From the NCBI GenBank assembly GCA_031270825.1, contig JAISXH010000037.1, positions 38,425 through 102,424 of the forward strand: a DNA stretch of 64,000 nt. The letters are read 5' to 3'. How positions within the stretch are numbered: the stretch's first letter is position 1; every line of letters begins with the position of its first letter. The notes beneath the pieces are model-generated. The model ran no database searches and was not told where the DNA came from. It was given only the letters and a program-made list of their open reading frames with translations. Source of the stretch: Bifidobacteriaceae bacterium. Lineage in GTDB: Bacteria; Actinomycetota; Actinomycetes; Actinomycetales; WQXJ01. Below, piece after piece: positions 60,396 to 64,000 of the stretch. Both the position numbers and the translations under genes were made by a program.

Positions 60396-60497
60396 GCCGC
60401 CATCCTTCCATATGCCGCGGCGTGGGTCCGGCCACCCAGACCACGCGCTTCCAACTTGTGAGCGCCGTGGCGCTGTGCGTCAATGATCGCGAGCCGC

Positions 60498-60893
60498 TTA
60501 TCGGGTCGCGACGTCAACATGGACTTCAGTTGTCTCGCCGTCCTTGACTTCAACTGTCTGCTCCGACCTGTCGGCAGCGTCGGAACACTGGAATCTGAGC
60601 ATCCATCGGCCCTCGGCCAACCGCACCTCAAACTTTCCATCTTCATCGGTGACGACACCGATATCTTCCACCGAAATGGCTGGATCGTCGGGAATCCGGT
60701 CGACATAGCAGTCTGGTACTGGCAAACCGTCATTGCCGGTCACCCATCCGGTGACTTGGCCAACCCCGCCGGCAGTCGGTTCTTCCTTGGGCGCCGTGTC
60801 CGCCCGCCCAAGAGACCATAGGATCAAGATCACGGCCAACCCCGCAGCGACAATGATCACGCAAACTAGAGTGATGAATCTCGATTTGCCCAT
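60498..60893 (-). CDS. Membrane-anchored protein with carboxypeptidase-regulatory/CnaB-like fold domain
   Basis: N-terminal TM; GQVTGWVTGNDGLPVPDCYVDRIPDD...VTDEDGKFEVRLAEGRWMLRFQC. Confidence 0.7.
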   Translation of the reverse strand: MGKSRFITLVCVIIVAAGLAVILILWSLGRADTAPKEEPTAGGVGQVTGWVTGNDGLPVPDCYVDRIPDDPAISVEDIGVVTDEDGKFEVRLAEGRWMLRFQCSDAADRSEQTVEVKDGETTEVHVDVATR

Positions 60894-60896
60894 TCC

Positions 60897-61277
60897 TCAG
60901 TGCCCTGCCGCCCCTAATTCCTTGCCGCGCTTGTCGGTCCCAATGATGCTCTGCGTCTGAGGAGGGTTGTCCGCCGTCCCCAGGGACGCAGGGCTCGACA
61001 AGGAAGTGGCAGGCGCCTCGGCGGCCGCCTGCGCGGGCGCCAACACCTCTGGGCCGAGTTCGCGGCCGTTGGCGTCAGCGCCGACCGGAATAGCTGGCGC
61101 GTCGAGCGCGACAGTCTTCCCTGGCTCGGCCGGGGTCTGGACGGCCCCGTTGTCTTCGGCCGACTCCCCTGGCAGGGGCGCGGACTCAGCCCGCGCGGAG
61201 TTGTCGATGCCGAATGGCATACCTGCCGCAAACAACAAGGCGATCACGCCAACAGCGACTTTCCTTGTGCTTCTCAT
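60897..61277 (-). CDS. Small secreted protein with repeated GxDxxGxELG motif
   Basis: Signal peptide MRSTRKVAVGVIALLFAAGMPFGIDNSARAES; aaggagaggcaacg RBS; VGADANGRELG and IGTDKRGKELG. Confidence 0.7.
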   Translation of the reverse strand: MRSTRKVAVGVIALLFAAGMPFGIDNSARAESAPLPGESAEDNGAVQTPAEPGKTVALDAPAIPVGADANGRELGPEVLAPAQAAAEAPATSLSSPASLGTADNPPQTQSIIGTDKRGKELGAAGH

Positions 61278-61518
61278 CGTTGCCTCTCCTTCGTATCTCC
61301 TTGTCTCGGTCGTGCTGGCGGTCCAGTTGTCGGCGCCCGTGGACTTCCTGCCTTGGCCGTGTCCTGGGCCGACCGTCGCCACGCTTCATCGATTGACACG
61401 CAGCGGCGCGGCGTTTCGTGCGAAGTATGACGCGACTCGCCGGAAACGGGGCCACGTGCCGGGCGCCGCTGTCGGGGTGCCGCGCGCGGCGGCCGGCAAC
61501 GCCGCCGGCAGCGCCGCG

Positions 61519-62415
61519 TCAGGTCCCGGCCGCGAATTGGTGACGGTTGCGGCCAACAGCCCACAACGCCGCGCACAAGACACACAGCCCGGCCGATGCC
61601 GCCGTCAACAGTCCCAAGTCGAGCAGGCCCAGTTCAGGTGTGGACACTCCCGACGCTTCCCCCAGCAAGACAACTGTCGCGACCGTGCTGGCGCACGGCG
61701 CCGCCAGGCAGACTAGATAATCCAACGTTCCCATCAGCGCGAGGTCCCAGCGCCCCAGGCCGTACAGACGGTAGACGGCGCGATCGCGTCTTGACAGCAG
61801 CAATCGCACAGCCGCGGCGATGGCCAGGAAGGCCGCGGCCACGATGGGCCACAGCCTCTCCTTGTGGTCGCGGGCCAAGTCGTCCGGAGTGGGCTTGGCC
61901 TCTTCCGAGCCGACCACGGGAACCGCGATCACACCGTGAGAAAAGGCCGTCGCCGCGATTTCTAACGCTGCCGCCTCAACCATCTCCGGAGGCGCCTCGG
62001 CCAGGCAATAGCTCACCTCGGCCAGGGTCTCGCTCACCACCAGCACTCCCCCGTCCAGAGGCGGATAGCGACCAGCGCCGGTGACGGCCCGCACCGGCAA
62101 AGCCACGGCCTTGCCGCCGACATCCTGGTAAAGGACTCCCGGTCCCAGTTTGGTCAGCGCCTGGAAACCAGGAGTCAACCGACCCGGCGTTGTTCCCAGG
62201 CCGTCCTCGGGCCAGGCGATGCGCGCGGCCTGCGCGCTGATAGTGGTTTGCGCGAGGCCCGCCTCCAGACCCAGCACCCGCGCTTCGCGCGTGCTCCCCA
62301 CGGCCCCTGCGGCGATCACGCTGGGCGACTGTGCCACCGCCTCGCACGCGGCTGCGGCCAAGCCCGCGCCACTGGCGTCCGACACCACGATCAGGCCCCA
62401 GCCCCGGGCCCTAAC
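61519..62415 (-). pseudogene. C-terminal remnant of FtsX-like permease truncated by the IS element
   Basis: RDRAVYRLYGLGRWDLALMGTLDYLVCLAAPCASTVATVVLLG TM region; ORF beyond ~62416 is IS-derived sequence. Confidence 0.7.
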
Positions 62416-62438
62416 TGTCAAGCTGTGGTGAGACGTCG

Positions 62439-63164
62439 TTGGCGTTGATGGTTTTGTCGTTGGGTGAGGAGTTGGGAGGAGTGGGTGTGAGCGCATCGGA
62501 TGAGGGGGCTCGGGGTCCGGGGGGACGGGGACGGGCTGGGGGCGCGGGGCCGCGCAGGGGACGGTTGAGGGCTGCGGACAAGGCCCGGATCGTCGCGGAG
62601 CACGACGCTTTGGACGAGTTGGGGCGGGGCGCGCTGCTGCGGCGGGAGGGCTTGTACGGAGCGGACGTGGACAGGTGGCGGCGCGGAGCCGGGCCGCCGG
62701 CCCCGGAGACCGCCCCTGACGCGCCCTGCCCGGAGCCGGACCCGGCGGGGCCCGCGCCGGAGCGCGGGCGGCGTCTGAGGACGCCCGCGGAGAAGCTCGC
62801 GCTGCTCAAGGAGTACGACGCCGCCCCGGACGCGGCCGCCCGGGCGGAGCTCGCGCTGCGGGAGGGCTTGAGCCTGTCGAACATCCCCGGGTGGCGGCGG
62901 GCCCGCGACAAGGGCGCCCTCGAAGCGCTCAGCGACCGGCGGTTCGGGCCCAAGGGCCTCGACCGGGACAAAGCCCGCATAGCCGAGCTCGAGTCCCAGA
63001 ACCGGCGTCTGCGCGACGAGCTCGACACCGCCAGGCAGGTGGTGAGAGTCCAGGGAAAACTTGTCGCGCTCTTGGAGCAGCTGCCGGCCGACAGCGCGAC
63101 CCCGCCGTCCGGCAGCAAGCCCGTGAGGCGATCCTCGACGCCGCCGACGAGATCGCCGCGTTGA
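62439..63164 (+). CDS. IS3-family OrfA
   Basis: RLRAADKARIVAEHDALDELGRGALLRREGLYGADVDRWRR, coiled coil IAELESQNRRLRDELDTARQVV; start among TTG/ATG/GTG uncertain. Confidence 0.85.
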   Translation: MALMVLSLGEELGGVGVSASDEGARGPGGRGRAGGAGPRRGRLRAADKARIVAEHDALDELGRGALLRREGLYGADVDRWRRGAGPPAPETAPDAPCPEPDPAGPAPERGRRLRTPAEKLALLKEYDAAPDAAARAELALREGLSLSNIPGWRRARDKGALEALSDRRFGPKGLDRDKARIAELESQNRRLRDELDTARQVVRVQGKLVALLEQLPADSATPPSGSKPVRRSSTPPTRSPR

Positions 63165-64000
63165 CGGGCGTCGACGAGGCGTGCCGGGCCACCGGGATCG
63201 CCCGCGCCACCTACTACCGGCGCCGGCGCCCGCCGGCGCGGCCCGCCGCTCCCGCCCGGCCGGCCGGGCCGCGCCGGCCCCGCTCCGGGCCGGGCTCCCA
63301 GCCCCGCGCGCTCGGCGCCGCGGAACGCGACGCCGTCCTCGCCCAGCTCCACTCCGAGCGGTTCCGCGACCAGTCCGCCGAGGAGGTCTACCACACCCTC
63401 CTCGACGAGGGCGTCTACCTGTGCTCCGTCGCCACCATGCGCCGCCTCCTGCGCGGCCTGGGAGAGGCCAAGGACCGGCGCCGCCAGTCCGCCCACCCGG
63501 CCAAGGCGAAACCCGAGCTGATGGCCGACGCGCCCAACCAGGTCTGGTCCTGGGACATCACCATCCTCAAAGGACCCGCCAAACACGAGCGCTACCACCT
63601 GTACTGCGTGATCGACGTGTTCTCCCGCAAGACGGTCGCCTGGCAGGTCCAGGCCCGCGAGTCCGACCAGCTCGCCCGCGCCATGTTCGAGGACGCGTTC
63701 CAGGCCGAGCGCGTCCAGGCGGGCCAGCTCACCGTCCACGCCGACCGGGGCAGCTCCATGACCTCGAAAACCGTCGCCCAACTCATGGACGACCTCCAAG
63801 TCGCCCGCTCCCACTCCCGGCCCCGCGTGTCCAACGACAACCCCTACAGCGAATCCCAGTTCAAAACCCTGAAATACCGGCCCGAGTTCCCCGACCGGTT
63901 CTACTCCCTCGCCCACGCCCGCGAGTTCTGCGCCGAGTTCTTCAACTGGTACAACCACCACCACCACCACTCCGGGATCGGCTACCACACGCCCGCCGAA
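63053..64000 (+). CDS. IS3-family OrfB transposase, partial, probably expressed by -1 frameshift
   Basis: PNQVWSWDITILKGPAKHERYHLYCVIDVFSRKTVAWQV...TVHADRGSSMTSKTVAQLMDDLQVARSHSRPRVSNDNPYSESQFKTLKYRPEFP; open from 63053 to window end. Confidence 0.88.

Larger units (their letters stand above)
62416..64000 (+). mobile_element. IS3-family insertion sequence, right end outside window
   Basis: Left end TGTCAAGCTGTGGTGAGACG; orfA HTH-type protein and orfB DDE integrase in -1 frame. Confidence 0.88.

Noticed and set aside
62411-63988. 525-aa minus-strand ORF over the IS element
   Set aside because: Antisense shadow of the transposase genes in GC-rich DNA; the plus strand carries clear DDE motifs.

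Overview
High-GC actinobacterial chromosomal segment. The left ~47 kb is mostly conserved housekeeping genes: aspS(partial)-hisS, cyclophilin, DUF349, relA, apt, secF-secD-yajC, ruvB-A-C, yebC, a PI-mannoside block (glycosyltransferase/acyltransferase/pgsA/HIT), thrS, ABC-F, an arginine operon argC-J-B-D-F-R-G, lysX, a maltose-type ABC importer, a TraX-like protein and an FKBP lipoprotein. Next come a 39-repeat CRISPR array and a complete type I-E cas operon (cas3-casA-casB-cas7-cas5-cas6e-cas1-cas2). The right end holds a sigma/membrane-protein group and an IS3-family element that runs off the window and truncates a permease gene. I saw no clearly new multi-gene system. The least explained signals are: (1) a ~127-bp intergenic element in three copies, with terminal hairpins whose loops are mutually complementary and co-vary; (2) two CRISPR spacers 19 positions apart that target the same site in diverged homologous genes, with differences at a 3-nt (codon) period; (3) ~80-bp tandem duplications that include the stop codons of two unrelated genes; (4) a decayed ABC transporter reduced to an in-frame chimera behind a nonsense codon; (5) low-complexity insertions in several housekeeping enzymes. 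All calls come from reading the sequence and ORF track by eye; no database search was run.
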